Of a stretch of 61,098 nt of DNA, positions 8,870-17,552 are shown piece after piece (positions within the stretch are counted from its first letter, which is position 1; each line of letters opens with the position of its first letter). The stretch spans positions 1 through 61,098 of the forward strand of contig JAFSCJ010000007.1 of assembly GCA_017436845.1 (NCBI GenBank), written 5' to 3'. Made by a program: the position numbers and the translations under genes. Source of the DNA: Muribaculaceae bacterium (GTDB lineage: Bacteria; Bacteroidota; Bacteroidia; Bacteroidales; Muribaculaceae). The notes beneath the pieces were generated by a model, which ran no database searches, had not been told where the DNA came from, and saw only the letters and a list, made by a program, of their open reading frames with translations.

Positions 8870-10114
8870 ATGATTTTACTCATCCCGTCCTACTCTATAG
8901 CACAATGGCTTCTTGAAAAAATAGACATAATAATTAACTTAATGGGATTCCCTAAGAATTCGTTATTAGAAGAATTTCTCTATACTATTATTGTTCTGTG
9001 TATTTCAGGAGGTATAGGATGGATTATTAAGTATATTTTTCAACTCATAATAAGATTAATTTTCCACATAAAGCATTTTACCATCTTAAACGAATTGATA
9101 TCCCTACGTGTTATATCTCGCTGTTCCCATATAGTTCCTCCTTTAGTAATCCTCGCTTTTATCCCATTTGTTTTTGAAAACGAGGCCAACATCAGTGAGG
9201 CTATCAGACGTCTGTCAATAGTATATCTTCTAATTACCATCGCCATTGGCTTATGTTCTATTTTATCATTTCTATGGATGAGATATGACACCTACAAGAA
9301 TACTCGTAATCTACCATTAAGAGGGGTATTAAATGTGTGCAAAGGGATAGTGTGGATTGTGATTTTAATTGTATCGGTCTCTGTATTAATCGACAAGTCG
9401 CCAACGGTATTACTCACCGGACTTGGAGCCTTTGCCGCAGCTCTGATGCTGATATTCAAAGACAGCATACTCGGATTTGTTGCCGGAATACAAATCTCGC
9501 AAAACGACATGCTTCATGTGGGGGATTGGGTGATAGTTCCCGGAACTATCGCTAACGGTATTGTTATAGACGTAACTCTATCAGTCGTTAAAATACGCAA
9601 TTGGGACAACACGATTGTAATGTTACCACCCTACTCGCTTGTGTCCTCTTCGTTTCAAAATTGGCGAGGGATGAGCGACAGTGGAGTGCGATTAATATCT
9701 CGCTCCATTCTCATTGACAATGGCTCAATCAAAGCAGCTACGCCTGATCTCATCTCAGAAATTCAAGAAAAATTACCGGTCTTCGCTGATTTTATCTCAC
9801 AGTCGGGATCCGCTACAATTTACAATAACGGTGTGGCAGTTATTAACGGAACGACTGAGACTAATCTCGGATTACTACGCGCCTATGCGTGTCAATACAT
9901 CATCTCTCATCCAATGGTAGCATCTGACAAACAAATACTTGTAAGGCTCATGGAAGGAGATGCCACCGGAACACCATTACAGCTATATTGCTTTGCTACA
10001 ACCACCGACTGGACTCTATATGAGGCTATACAAAGCGAAATCGTCGAGCATATAATCTCTATATGCCCGACGTTTCACATCGATATTTCAGATAGCACCT
10101 ATGTGCCTACTTAA
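8870..10114 (+). CDS. mechanosensitive ion channel, MscS family
   Basis: Small-conductance mechanosensitive channel that opens on membrane tension in osmotic downshock. Four to five hydrophobic helices fill the first 200 residues. The last, GAFAAALMLIFKDSILGFV, is the pore helix. The MscS beta domain then begins with HVGDWVIVPG and continues to MLPPYSLVSSSFQNW, followed by the alpha/beta C-terminal part. The start at ATG 8870 is preferred to the GTG at 8843, which would add nine residues. The gene overlaps the tail of the convergent NAGPA-domain gene by 8 bases. Length (414) fits the YbdG-like branch with extra N-terminal helices. Confidence 0.85.
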   Translation: MILLIPSYSIAQWLLEKIDIIINLMGFPKNSLLEEFLYTIIVLCISGGIGWIIKYIFQLIIRLIFHIKHFTILNELISLRVISRCSHIVPPLVILAFIPFVFENEANISEAIRRLSIVYLLITIAIGLCSILSFLWMRYDTYKNTRNLPLRGVLNVCKGIVWIVILIVSVSVLIDKSPTVLLTGLGAFAAALMLIFKDSILGFVAGIQISQNDMLHVGDWVIVPGTIANGIVIDVTLSVVKIRNWDNTIVMLPPYSLVSSSFQNWRGMSDSGVRLISRSILIDNGSIKAATPDLISEIQEKLPVFADFISQSGSATIYNNGVAVINGTTETNLGLLRAYACQYIISHPMVASDKQILVRLMEGDATGTPLQLYCFATTTDWTLYEAIQSEIVEHIISICPTFHIDISDSTYVPT

Positions 10115-12527
10115 TAATCAATCTTGCGGTCGACAAGCCATTTTCGCTCATTACTTTCACGACATAAATGCCTTGAGGCATGTCTGCCGTTGAGATTTCA
10201 TTTCCAACACCCTGTGCCACCAATGTTCCATTAACCGAATACACTGCATAGCTTGCTATATCCTCAACATTTATTTTCACTACATCACCTGCATTTACAG
10301 GGTTGGGCGATAATTGTAATGCTGAATTCATTGATTCTACAATAACATCCTCAATACCAACTTCCTCAGCCGGAACTGCATTATAAACTGCCATCATTTT
10401 GGGCATTTCAAGACGATAAGCAGTAGCTGTTTTTACCCCTGACAAATAGAATGTGATACCTTTCAATTCAATAGGAAATATTGCAACATCAGCTACATCA
10501 AATATACGGCTAAATGGGATTAGCACCCTATTAACTGTTGATGCAGTCAATGCTAATGTATGATTATAGGTTACGGTTTTAGAATCACCTAATGATGTCA
10601 ACGTCAACATAATTTTGCTGATTTTTACCTCGGCAGGGTTTATATCCAATAATAATGAATCAGGAAGGCTCCACAATTGCAATTTCTTAGATACCATCAT
10701 ACTTGCACCACGAGTTGAGCTTAATTTATAATCGACAGCCACACCATCTGTGCCGATGGCACTAAACGTTGCTTCACTCACACTTCCACTAGCAGTCCAT
10801 GTTGAAGGATCAAGCGAAGGATCTATTGCCAAATAACGTTTTTCAGGGATTTCTACAGTTACAACAATTTCATCAGAAAAATCATCAACCACACCCCTTA
10901 CTGTTGTTGTCCCATTTTTAACGCCATGTATTTTACCTGTTGCATCAACTGTTGCGATAGAAGCATCCTCACTCGACCACGTTATTGCTTCATTCCCCAA
11001 TGGCATCTCAATGCCATCAACTGTTGCTGTTACCTCAACTGTGTAATCAGAATAAGAATCCACAAGAACTTTTTCACGAGTAAATTTAGGTTCACTCGCT
11101 CCTATGGTTACAATCGCAGTTGCTTTTACTCCATTAATTGTTGCAGTCAACACATGTGTACCACTACCATTGGCATATAATGTTTTACCTCCTTCTATTA
11201 CTTCTCCTAAACCGGCTGGAGATGAAAGTTGATAATCTGTAACATTTGTAGAAATCAATACGCCATATTTATTATAGGCATATATCGTAGGAGTAAAATA
11301 TCCATGTTTTGGCAATGTTATTGTTTGATCAACAAACGCAATAGATGCTATTTCGTTATCAGTGGGAGCAGTTGCCACTGCAAACAAAGCATTTGGGACA
11401 GATCTTTCAGAGCCTTCACTCGGAACATTTCTTACTCCTAACGCATCAACATATAGTGTAGAAGAGCCTCCTCCGTCAAAATTAAGAGCCTCACTACAAC
11501 CCACTTCTCTCATGATATCAGCAAGAACTTTTGACACGCAACCCACAGAAACCGAAGATCGACCATCAACAACAAGCATCACAAGTTTTGTTCCTGTTGC
11601 ATCGTGACCAACCGCTGTACGAGGATTTAATGCAGTTAAGTGATCTAACTCATTTTGAGTATTCAACACTTGACCTCCTGACAAGATAGTGGGTTTACCG
11701 CCAAGAACTTGAGTCGCCGCAATAGATGTTTCGCCAAGATTTAATGTTAGATTAACTGTAATCTCTTCGCCTTCAGTTAATGATGAAACAAACGTAGCTG
11801 CTGTACCATGTCCTGATAAAACATATGAACCGGCAGGGATTGCCATTGACCCTGCTGTTGCAGGAGAACTCACAACTTTTACTTTTACAGCTTTACCCAT
11901 TGCTATTGCGCCATCAATAGGAGTTATTAAAACCTCCGAGCCATAGGCATTTGTGCCTGTCGTAGAGCCATATTTGGGCGTATAAATAATCATATTATTT
12001 GCCTCACGCGCTCTATTAAATCCCGTAATGGAATGGCTCGATGTTCCGGCAGCATTTGTTACAGTTCCGCCTACTGTCATCTGCCCTAAATGGGGCACCT
12101 TATCTTCATCTATTGCCCAATGATACCAACCATTGTTTGATGCATAATAAATTTCCCCATTAGATACAGTCGTCCCGATGGGATAAGATCCACTGAAAAA
12201 ATCGGCATTCACTCCGGCAAAATACAATGCCCCCTCTTTGTGATGAGACTTCCCTATTGATGCCACTGTAGCTCCTGAGCCTAATTTATCATTTGCCATA
12301 GTAGCGCGCATTTCGACATAAGGATTGGTCAAATCTGTAGTCGTATAAAATACTCTTAATTTTGTGGGACCTACAACACTTAATGATGTTTGTGTAGTTC
12401 CAGGACCCACCTGTGCATGGAATAACGTGTCAATTGTATAAGCATTGCCTTGCAAAGTCCATTGCCCTATTGCAAATGCCATTGCTGATGTCATTACAGC
12501 AAAAAGCGAGATAAATAGTTTTTTCAT
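10107..12527 (-). CDS. secreted phosphodiester glycosidase (NAGPA) domain protein with T9SS sorting tail
   Basis: Large exported protein of 806 residues. A signal peptide is clear at 1-19 (MKKLFISLFAVMTSAMAFA). The NAGPA/phosphodiester-glycosidase domain spans roughly 60-390, with RTAVGHDATG, VVDGRSSVSVG and the signature NFDGGGSSTLYVD near 345-357. A Big2-like immunoglobulin fold around 500-560 has ITWSSEDASIATVD and NGTTTVRG. The last 75 residues form a T9SS type A sorting domain (LQLSPNPVNAGD ... GIYVVKVMSENG). It is probably anchored at or released from the cell surface by type IX secretion. NAGPA proteins cleave sugar-phosphodiester bonds, and the substrate here is unknown. Its promoter region carries tandem 11-base repeats. 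Confidence 0.85.
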   Translation of the reverse strand: MKKLFISLFAVMTSAMAFAIGQWTLQGNAYTIDTLFHAQVGPGTTQTSLSVVGPTKLRVFYTTTDLTNPYVEMRATMANDKLGSGATVASIGKSHHKEGALYFAGVNADFFSGSYPIGTTVSNGEIYYASNNGWYHWAIDEDKVPHLGQMTVGGTVTNAAGTSSHSITGFNRAREANNMIIYTPKYGSTTGTNAYGSEVLITPIDGAIAMGKAVKVKVVSSPATAGSMAIPAGSYVLSGHGTAATFVSSLTEGEEITVNLTLNLGETSIAATQVLGGKPTILSGGQVLNTQNELDHLTALNPRTAVGHDATGTKLVMLVVDGRSSVSVGCVSKVLADIMREVGCSEALNFDGGGSSTLYVDALGVRNVPSEGSERSVPNALFAVATAPTDNEIASIAFVDQTITLPKHGYFTPTIYAYNKYGVLISTNVTDYQLSSPAGLGEVIEGGKTLYANGSGTHVLTATINGVKATAIVTIGASEPKFTREKVLVDSYSDYTVEVTATVDGIEMPLGNEAITWSSEDASIATVDATGKIHGVKNGTTTVRGVVDDFSDEIVVTVEIPEKRYLAIDPSLDPSTWTASGSVSEATFSAIGTDGVAVDYKLSSTRGASMMVSKKLQLWSLPDSLLLDINPAEVKISKIMLTLTSLGDSKTVTYNHTLALTASTVNRVLIPFSRIFDVADVAIFPIELKGITFYLSGVKTATAYRLEMPKMMAVYNAVPAEEVGIEDVIVESMNSALQLSPNPVNAGDVVKINVEDIASYAVYSVNGTLVAQGVGNEISTADMPQGIYVVKVMSENGLSTARLIIK

Positions 12528-12558
12528 TATAATAATATGGGGTTAAGTTTTTAGTTTA

Positions 12559-12591
12559 GATACAACAAAGATACAACAAAGATACAATAAA
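12559..12591. repeat. three tandem 11-base repeats holding two promoter boxes
   Basis: GATACAACAAA occurs at 12559-12569 and 12570-12580, and a near copy GATACAATAAA at 12581-12591. On the minus strand this creates two TATCTTTG -7 boxes, at 12573-12566 and 12584-12577, exactly one repeat unit apart, upstream of the NAGPA-domain gene. Confidence 0.8.
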
Positions 12592-12619
12592 TAAAAAATA
12601 CGAAAAACTTTATTTTTAC

Positions 12620-12650
12620 TTTGTTGTTCTCTCGGCATACACTATCTTTG
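12620..12650 (+). promoter_or_regulatory. promoter of the DUF1846 gene
   Basis: TTTG at 12620-12623 and TATCTTTG at 12643-12650 have a 19-base spacer, a full match to the Bacteroidetes consensus. The ATG is only 8 bases beyond the -7 box, so the leader is zero to a few bases. Confidence 0.75.
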
Positions 12651-12658
12651 CATACATT

Positions 12659-14122
12659 ATGAAAATTGGGTTTGATAACGAGAAGTATCTAAAAATACAG
12701 TCAGAACGCATCAAAGAGCGCATCGCTCAATTTGGTGATAAATTATACCTCGAATTTGGCGGTAAATTATTTGACGACCACCATGCAAGTCGCGTATTAC
12801 CAGGTTTTATGCCAGACAGCAAGCTACAAATGCTTATGCAACTTCGCGAATATGCCGAAGTTATCATGGTTATCAGCGCAACAGATATTGAAAAGAACAA
12901 GACTCGTAGTGATTTAGGAATTACCTACGACGAAGATGTTCTTCGCTTGCGTGCCGAATTTGAGAAAGTAGGACTCTACGTTGGTGGAGTAGTGATCACT
13001 CACTACAACCGTCAAGCAAGTGCCGACGCCTATCGCAATCGTTTAGAGCGTCTTGGCATCAAGGTATATAACCACTATACAATTGACGGATACCCTCATA
13101 ATATTGCGCTTATCGACTCCGAGGACGGATTTGGTAAAAATGACTATGTTGAGACTGAACGCCCTCTTGTTGTTGTTACTGCTCCCGGCCCGGGAAGTGG
13201 TAAAATGGCTGTATGTTTGAGTCAGCTATATCACGAAAACAAGCGCGGTATCAAAGCCGGATATGCCAAATTTGAAACTTTCCCGGTGTGGAATCTCCCT
13301 TTGAAACATCCCATAAACATAGCCTACGAAGCAGCTACTGCCGACCTTAACGATGTAAACATGATTGACCCACTCCACCTGGAAGCTCATGGCAAAGTAG
13401 CAGTAACCTATAATCGCGATCTTGAGATTTTTCCGGTACTAAACACTCTTTTTGAAAGCATATATGGCGAAAGTCCCTATAAATCTCCCACCGACATGGG
13501 GGTTAACATGATAGGCTTCTGCATTAGCGACGAAGACGTCTGTTGCAATGCATCAAGAGATGAAATCGTGCGACGCCATTACTATGCATTGTGCAACCTT
13601 GCCAATAAAGGGAATAACGAAAACGAGGTAAACAAGATTGCGCTCATCATGAAGCAAGCAAAAATCACTACCGACTATCGTCGCACAACAGTAGCGGCAC
13701 AAGCAAAAAAAGAACAATCGGGCGTACATGCAGCAGCTATTGAATTACACGATGGCACAATCATCACGTCACGCACAAGTGAACTTCTTGGACCTAGCGC
13801 GGCTCTCATCTTAAATGCTACAAAGTATCTTGCCGGCATTTCAGATAATATAAAAATGATTCCTGAAGCAATGATTGCCCCGATCCAAAAGACCAAAGTG
13901 GAGTTTTTGCATGGACACAACCCTCGCCTTCACACCGACGAAGTGCTTGTTGCTCTTTCTATTTTAAGCAACACCGACGAAAATTGCCGCCAAGCATTGG
14001 AGCAATTACCAAAACTCAATGGGTGTCAAGTACACTCTACCGTAATGCTTAGTGAAGTCGACCGCAAAATTTTCAAAAAGTTAGGAGTAGGTCTCACTTG
14101 TGATCCGGCAAAAAAAGGATAA
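12659..14122 (+). CDS. DUF1846 family protein
   Basis: Conserved 487-residue cytoplasmic protein of the DUF1846 family, found widely in anaerobes. Family members are structurally known but have no settled reaction. The typical N-terminus (MKIGFDNEKYLKIQSERI) and the central APGPGSGKMAVCLSQLYHE segment, which resembles a phosphate-binding loop, are present. So are KFETFPVWNLPLKHPINIA and EAATADLNDVNMIDP. The length is normal for the family. It stands alone with its own near-leaderless promoter and points toward the oppositely transcribed tRNA operon. Function should be left open. Confidence 0.88.
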   Translation: MKIGFDNEKYLKIQSERIKERIAQFGDKLYLEFGGKLFDDHHASRVLPGFMPDSKLQMLMQLREYAEVIMVISATDIEKNKTRSDLGITYDEDVLRLRAEFEKVGLYVGGVVITHYNRQASADAYRNRLERLGIKVYNHYTIDGYPHNIALIDSEDGFGKNDYVETERPLVVVTAPGPGSGKMAVCLSQLYHENKRGIKAGYAKFETFPVWNLPLKHPINIAYEAATADLNDVNMIDPLHLEAHGKVAVTYNRDLEIFPVLNTLFESIYGESPYKSPTDMGVNMIGFCISDEDVCCNASRDEIVRRHYYALCNLANKGNNENEVNKIALIMKQAKITTDYRRTTVAAQAKKEQSGVHAAAIELHDGTIITSRTSELLGPSAALILNATKYLAGISDNIKMIPEAMIAPIQKTKVEFLHGHNPRLHTDEVLVALSILSNTDENCRQALEQLPKLNGCQVHSTVMLSEVDRKIFKKLGVGLTCDPAKKG

Positions 14123-14187
14123 ACTTCGGTTTAAGAGAAACCATATTCTTACACAAATCACCTTACATACATTACTGACTGTAACAT

Positions 14188-14218
14188 AAAAAAGTCCGCC
14201 ATAAAAATGGTGGACTTT
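14188..14218 (-). terminator. terminator of the tRNA operon
   Basis: Minus-strand hairpin with 12 pairs (one G-U) between 14207-14218 and 14191-14202 and an AAAA/TTTT loop, followed by a T-run toward 14188. It lies just 3' of tRNA-Gly. Confidence 0.8.
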
Positions 14219-14224
14219 CCTTTG

Positions 14225-14297
14225 AGCGGAAGACGAGGCTCAAACTCGCGACCCTCAGCTTGGAAGGCTGATGCTCTATCAACTGAGCTACTTCCGC
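14225..14297 (-). tRNA. tRNA-Gly (TCC)
   Basis: Full cloverleaf of 73 bases with acceptor GCGGAAG/CTTCCGC, D-stem GCTC/GAGC, anticodon stem TCAGC/GCTGA and T-stem GCGAG/CTCGT (one wobble). The seven-base anticodon loop CTTCCAA gives TCC, reading GGA and other glycine codons. CCA is not encoded. Confidence 0.95.
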
Positions 14298-14306
14298 ATA
14301 AAAAAG

Positions 14307-14389
14307 TGGGCGAAGATGGATTCGAACCACCGAAGGCATACGCCAGCAGATTTACAGTCTGCCCCATTTGGCCACTCTGGTATTCGCCC
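14307..14389 (-). tRNA. tRNA-Tyr (GTA)
   Basis: An 83-base cloverleaf with a long variable arm, as expected for bacterial tRNA-Tyr. Acceptor is GGGCGAA/TTCGCCC, anticodon stem GCAGA/TCTGC and loop CTGTAAA, giving GTA. CCA is not encoded. Confidence 0.95.
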
Positions 14390-14410
14390 GGCCAGTCTTT
14401 CGACTTTTTG

Positions 14411-14484
14411 AGCCTCTTGTCGGATTCGAACCAACGACCCCGAGATTACAAATCACGTGCTCTGGCCAACTGAGCTAAAGAGGC
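14411..14484 (-). tRNA. tRNA-Thr (TGT)
   Basis: A 74-base cloverleaf with acceptor GCCTCTT/AAGAGGC, D-stem GCTC/GAGC and the anticodon loop TTTGTAA giving TGT. It is first in the operon Thr-Tyr-Gly. Confidence 0.94.
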
Positions 14485-14525
14485 ATTATTTTCGCTCAAC
14501 CCTCGCTTGGGTATCAAAGCGAGTG

Positions 14526-14557
14526 CAAAGGTAAGTATTATTCTCGAACTTTGCAAA
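14526..14557 (-). promoter_or_regulatory. promoter of the tRNA operon, overlapping the end of ribH
   Basis: On the minus strand TTTG at 14557-14554 and TACCTTTG at 14533-14526 have a 20-base spacer. The -33 element lies inside the last codons of ribH, so the tRNA operon starts within the upstream gene's tail. Confidence 0.7.
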
Positions 14558-15026
14558 TAAAATCAAACATTTTAATTGCAGTTTCTGCTGCTTCTGTTCC
14601 TTTATTACCAAGTCTCCCGCCGGCTCTATCAAGCGCATCTTGCTCACAATCAACGGTTAACACCCCAAAAATCACCGGAACATCACAATCGACATTTAAT
14701 GATGTAATTCCTTGTGTTACGCTCTGACAAACGTAGTCAAAATGAGGTGTTCCACCACGAATTACACAACCAAATACAATAATTGCATCGAAATTTCCGG
14801 TCTCTATGAGTTGCGATGCAGCAAAAGTTAATTCAACAGCACCGGGAACTTGGAAAATTTCTACATCTTCGTCGGCAAAACCTTGAGACTTGAATAACTC
14901 AACAGCGCCATCGGTCAAAGCACCTGTAATGTGTCCATTCCACTCAGCAGCAACAATTGCCACTCTCATATTTTCTACCTTTGGCAATGCTCCTGATGGA
15001 GCGCCATTGCTTAACGATGTTGACAT
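14538..15026 (-). CDS. ribH: 6,7-dimethyl-8-ribityllumazine synthase
   Basis: Penultimate enzyme of riboflavin synthesis. It condenses 5-amino-6-ribitylamino-uracil with 3,4-dihydroxy-2-butanone 4-phosphate, usually as a 60-subunit or pentameric shell. The sequence shows VAAEWNGHITGAL near the substrate loop, the conserved VPGAVELTFAA, and IVFGCVIRGGTPHFDYVC with the catalytic His. DVPVIFGVLTVDCEQDALDRAGG follows near the C-terminus. Length (162) is normal. It lies 12 bases after the SIS-domain gene and shares its promoter; no other rib genes are in the window. Confidence 0.95.
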   Translation of the reverse strand: MSTSLSNGAPSGALPKVENMRVAIVAAEWNGHITGALTDGAVELFKSQGFADEDVEIFQVPGAVELTFAASQLIETGNFDAIIVFGCVIRGGTPHFDYVCQSVTQGITSLNVDCDVPVIFGVLTVDCEQDALDRAGGRLGNKGTEAAETAIKMFDFICKVRE

Positions 15027-15038
15027 TTCCTCTCTATT

Positions 15039-15644
15039 TTATTCTTTTGAACGAGATTTATCTCCTAAATATCCACCATGATGGCGCAATGCATATTGTG
15101 CTTTGGTAAATTCTGTCATGCGCATCACATTTACCACAAGCACATCGCCTATTACAGTCATCATTGTTGTTGATGTTGTGGGAGTCAAGCCCAATGGGCA
15201 AACTTCTGGAGTTCCTCCTGTTGACAATGTAATATCGGCAATGCGTGAAAGTTCGCTTTCTGGATTTCCAGTAATTACAATAAATGGAACTTGTGGATAC
15301 AAATTGCGTGCAAGAGCTACCAAATCAATGATTTCGCGAGTCTTACCTGAATTTGAGATAAGCAACATTATATCATTGGGTTGCAACACGCCAAGGTCGC
15401 CATGTTGAGCTTCACTTGGATGAAGATTTACCGCAGGAGTACCTGTAGAACAGAATGTTGTGGCAATGTTCATTGCAATTTGCCCTGCCTTACCCATTCC
15501 TGATGTTACAAGCTTGCCTCCACGATTATGCACATGCTCAATAATCGCATTCACTGCTTTTACATACTCATCGGTAATAGGAATATTTTTGATTGCATTA
15601 CTCTCAGCATCGAGAATATCCTGCATTACTTGTTTAATATCCAT
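15039..15644 (-). CDS. SIS-domain sugar-phosphate isomerase, KpsF/GutQ-like without CBS domains
   Basis: A single SIS (sugar isomerase) domain protein of 201 residues from the ATG at 15644. Motifs include VTSGMGKAGQIAMNIATTF, the LHPSEAQHGDLG turn, ISNSGKTREI and PLGLTPTTSTTMM, all typical of arabinose-5-phosphate isomerases. Those enzymes make the Kdo precursor for lipopolysaccharide. The usual two C-terminal CBS domains are absent. The longer start at 15665 is rejected because it touches the -7 box. Function as a full arabinose-5-phosphate isomerase is likely but unproven; another phosphosugar isomerase is possible. It is cotranscribed with ribH. Confidence 0.82.
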   Translation of the reverse strand: MDIKQVMQDILDAESNAIKNIPITDEYVKAVNAIIEHVHNRGGKLVTSGMGKAGQIAMNIATTFCSTGTPAVNLHPSEAQHGDLGVLQPNDIMLLISNSGKTREIIDLVALARNLYPQVPFIVITGNPESELSRIADITLSTGGTPEVCPLGLTPTTSTTMMTVIGDVLVVNVMRMTEFTKAQYALRHHGGYLGDKSRSKE

Positions 15645-15666
15645 TATTTTAATTTTTATTTGCATG

Positions 15667-15697
15667 CAAAATTACGTAAAACTATTCAACGCTCCAA
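15667..15697 (-). promoter_or_regulatory. promoter of the SIS-ribH operon
   Basis: Minus strand TTG at 15697-15695 and TAATTTTG at 15674-15667, spacer 20. It lies between the aroB stop and the SIS gene start and favours the start codon at 15644. Confidence 0.6.
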
Positions 15698-15715
15698 CTC
15701 TTTGCTAATTTTAGG

Positions 15716-16783
15716 TTAAATGTGCAACAAGTCGCGAAATATATCCAATGCCGATTTTATCTCATCTTCAGAGCAGTGGCAATCTATTTGCACATCTCCC
15801 ACATCTTTTAAAAGCGTAAAATTTATTTCTTCCGACTCATTTTTCTTATCATGATGCATGAAATCAATCAACGCAGGGTAATCATTACAGGTTATTTCAA
15901 ATGCGCCATACATGTCATAAACGTATGATGCCAATTGTTGCAAATCGGCTGACAGGAAGCCTAATTGAGTGTGAGATAACACCAACTCAACAACCAATCC
16001 CCACGCTACGGCATATCCATGAGGGATAGGATCTTCTCGACGCAATGCCAATGACTCAAATGCGTGACCTGCAGTGTGCCCCAAATTCAATGCACGACGA
16101 ATTCCTTTTTCTGTAGGATCTTCCTCTACGACATTCTTTTTCACCTTTACAGACTCTTCCAACAATTGCAATAATTGGTCTCCCTTTTCTGACTTACAGA
16201 TATCATAAGCCAATAATTTGTTATAAACACTACGATCTGCAATCAATCCATGTTTTAGCATCTCGGCATATCCTGAAAGGAGTTCTTCAGTCGGTAATGT
16301 TTTTAAAAATACAGTGGAGATAATCACAGCTTCAGCCTCACAAAATACACCCACTTCATTCTTAAACCCGTTGAAATTTATTCCGGTTTTTCCACCAACA
16401 GCAGCATCAACAGCTGACAGCAATGTTGTCGGGACATTTATGAACCTTATTCCTCTTTTAAATGTAGCACCGGCGAAAGCGCCTATATCGGTAATAACAC
16501 CGCCACCGACATTTATCAATAACGACTTGCGTGTAGCTCCATTATTACACAACTGTTCCCAAATGAATGCCAACGATTCAAGGTTTTTATTTGCATCACC
16601 CGATTTTATAGTTATAACCTTTGCTCCCGCAATCGTTTTTGACGATTTTTTCAAAAGGGGCAATACACATCTATCGGTATTGACATCGACAAGCACAAAC
16701 ACCTGTGGTGCTCCCTCTTTTTGTGCGATTATATCAATCTCCTCAGCAACGTTATTTGAGAATATTAGTTCTTGATGTTTCAT
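15716..16783 (-). CDS. aroB: 3-dehydroquinate synthase
   Basis: Second enzyme of the shikimate pathway, cyclising DAHP to 3-dehydroquinate with NAD+ and a divalent metal. The NAD-binding GGGVITDIGAFAGATFKRG, the FINVPTTLLSAVDAAVGGKTG signature and the metal-ligand LGHTAGHAFE are all present. Length (355) is normal. It is the last gene of a minus-strand block running from the nitroreductase through AsmA and the HAD gene, 16 bases after the HAD stop. The shikimate kinase gene aroK is also in the window, near 44.5 kb, but not linked. Confidence 0.95.
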   Translation of the reverse strand: MKHQELIFSNNVAEEIDIIAQKEGAPQVFVLVDVNTDRCVLPLLKKSSKTIAGAKVITIKSGDANKNLESLAFIWEQLCNNGATRKSLLINVGGGVITDIGAFAGATFKRGIRFINVPTTLLSAVDAAVGGKTGINFNGFKNEVGVFCEAEAVIISTVFLKTLPTEELLSGYAEMLKHGLIADRSVYNKLLAYDICKSEKGDQLLQLLEESVKVKKNVVEEDPTEKGIRRALNLGHTAGHAFESLALRREDPIPHGYAVAWGLVVELVLSHTQLGFLSADLQQLASYVYDMYGAFEITCNDYPALIDFMHHDKKNESEEINFTLLKDVGDVQIDCHCSEDEIKSALDIFRDLLHI

Positions 16784-16799
16784 AAATTTAGTTCTTCTT

Positions 16800-17552
16800 T
16801 TAAGATTTCAATGATGTTGTCAACAACTCATAAATCAATAAATGTATATTTTCAGCACATTCTTCCATAGATGAGAACACAACAGTGGCACCGGCATCTA
16901 TCATTGCCTCTCGAGGGATGGGACCGGTAGTTACTGCTATGGTAAACGCACCGGCATCTGACGCCGATTTCACGCCAAGAGGGGCATTTTCTATTGCGAT
17001 GGATTGCGATGGCTTTACACCTGCGAGTTGCATAGCACGAATAAACGGCTCGGGATGAGGTTTCCCATGAGACACATCACGAGAAGTAACACGCAGTTCA
17101 GGAGAAAAAGCATTAGGAAAATCCTCGTTGATTCGATTAATCAATGAGGTTTGTCCGGAGCCCGTTACAAGAACTCGTTTTATACCTGACCCCATTAACA
17201 CACTTACCATCTCCTGAGCACCCGGCATTAGTTTCACCGGAGGGAGTTCACTAAAATAAACCGTTTTGCGATGATATAGTTCTTCTATCTCCTGTGGTGT
17301 TGCATCTCTTCCATAAACTCGCTGAAAGATAATGTTTATTGTTGAAGCTCCTGTGCGACCTTCATACATATAAAACTCCTCTTGTGTCGCCTCAATTCCC
17401 AATTCGGTAATCATGCGATACCAGGCAGCCGAATGATTTCGCATTGAGTCATATAAAGTCCCATCCATATCGATGAGCGCTGCAAGCGGCTTTACTGCCT
17501 TGTAATGGCGTTTTTTAAGAAAACGCACTATCTGTGGAACAAATGTTGTCAT
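16800..17552 (-). CDS. HAD-superfamily phosphatase/phosphomutase (beta-phosphoglucomutase-like)
   Basis: Haloacid dehalogenase-fold hydrolase with a helical cap. DMDGTLYDS (near residues 28-36) holds the nucleophile and acid Asp. VLVTGSGQTSL is motif II, HGKPHPEPFIRAMQLAG carries the motif III lysine, and AIENAPLGVKSASDAGAF is motif IV. These are features of the beta-phosphoglucomutase / sugar phosphatase subgroup; the substrate is not readable. The N-terminus has about 24 basic residues before the fold. The start codon overlaps the stop of the AsmA-like gene by 4 bases, so translation is probably coupled. Confidence 0.85.
   Translation of the reverse strand: MTTFVPQIVRFLKKRHYKAVKPLAALIDMDGTLYDSMRNHSAAWYRMITELGIEATQEEFYMYEGRTGASTINIIFQRVYGRDATPQEIEELYHRKTVYFSELPPVKLMPGAQEMVSVLMGSGIKRVLVTGSGQTSLINRINEDFPNAFSPELRVTSRDVSHGKPHPEPFIRAMQLAGVKPSQSIAIENAPLGVKSASDAGAFTIAVTTGPIPREAMIDAGATVVFSSMEECAENIHLLIYELLTTSLKS

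Noticed and set aside
12559..12591. Possible CRISPR or other array
   Set aside because: Repeat units are 11 bases and contiguous without spacers; better explained as a promoter repeat.
14158..14473. ORFs across the tRNA operon on both strands
   Set aside because: They read through three clear tRNA cloverleaves; coding here is an artefact.
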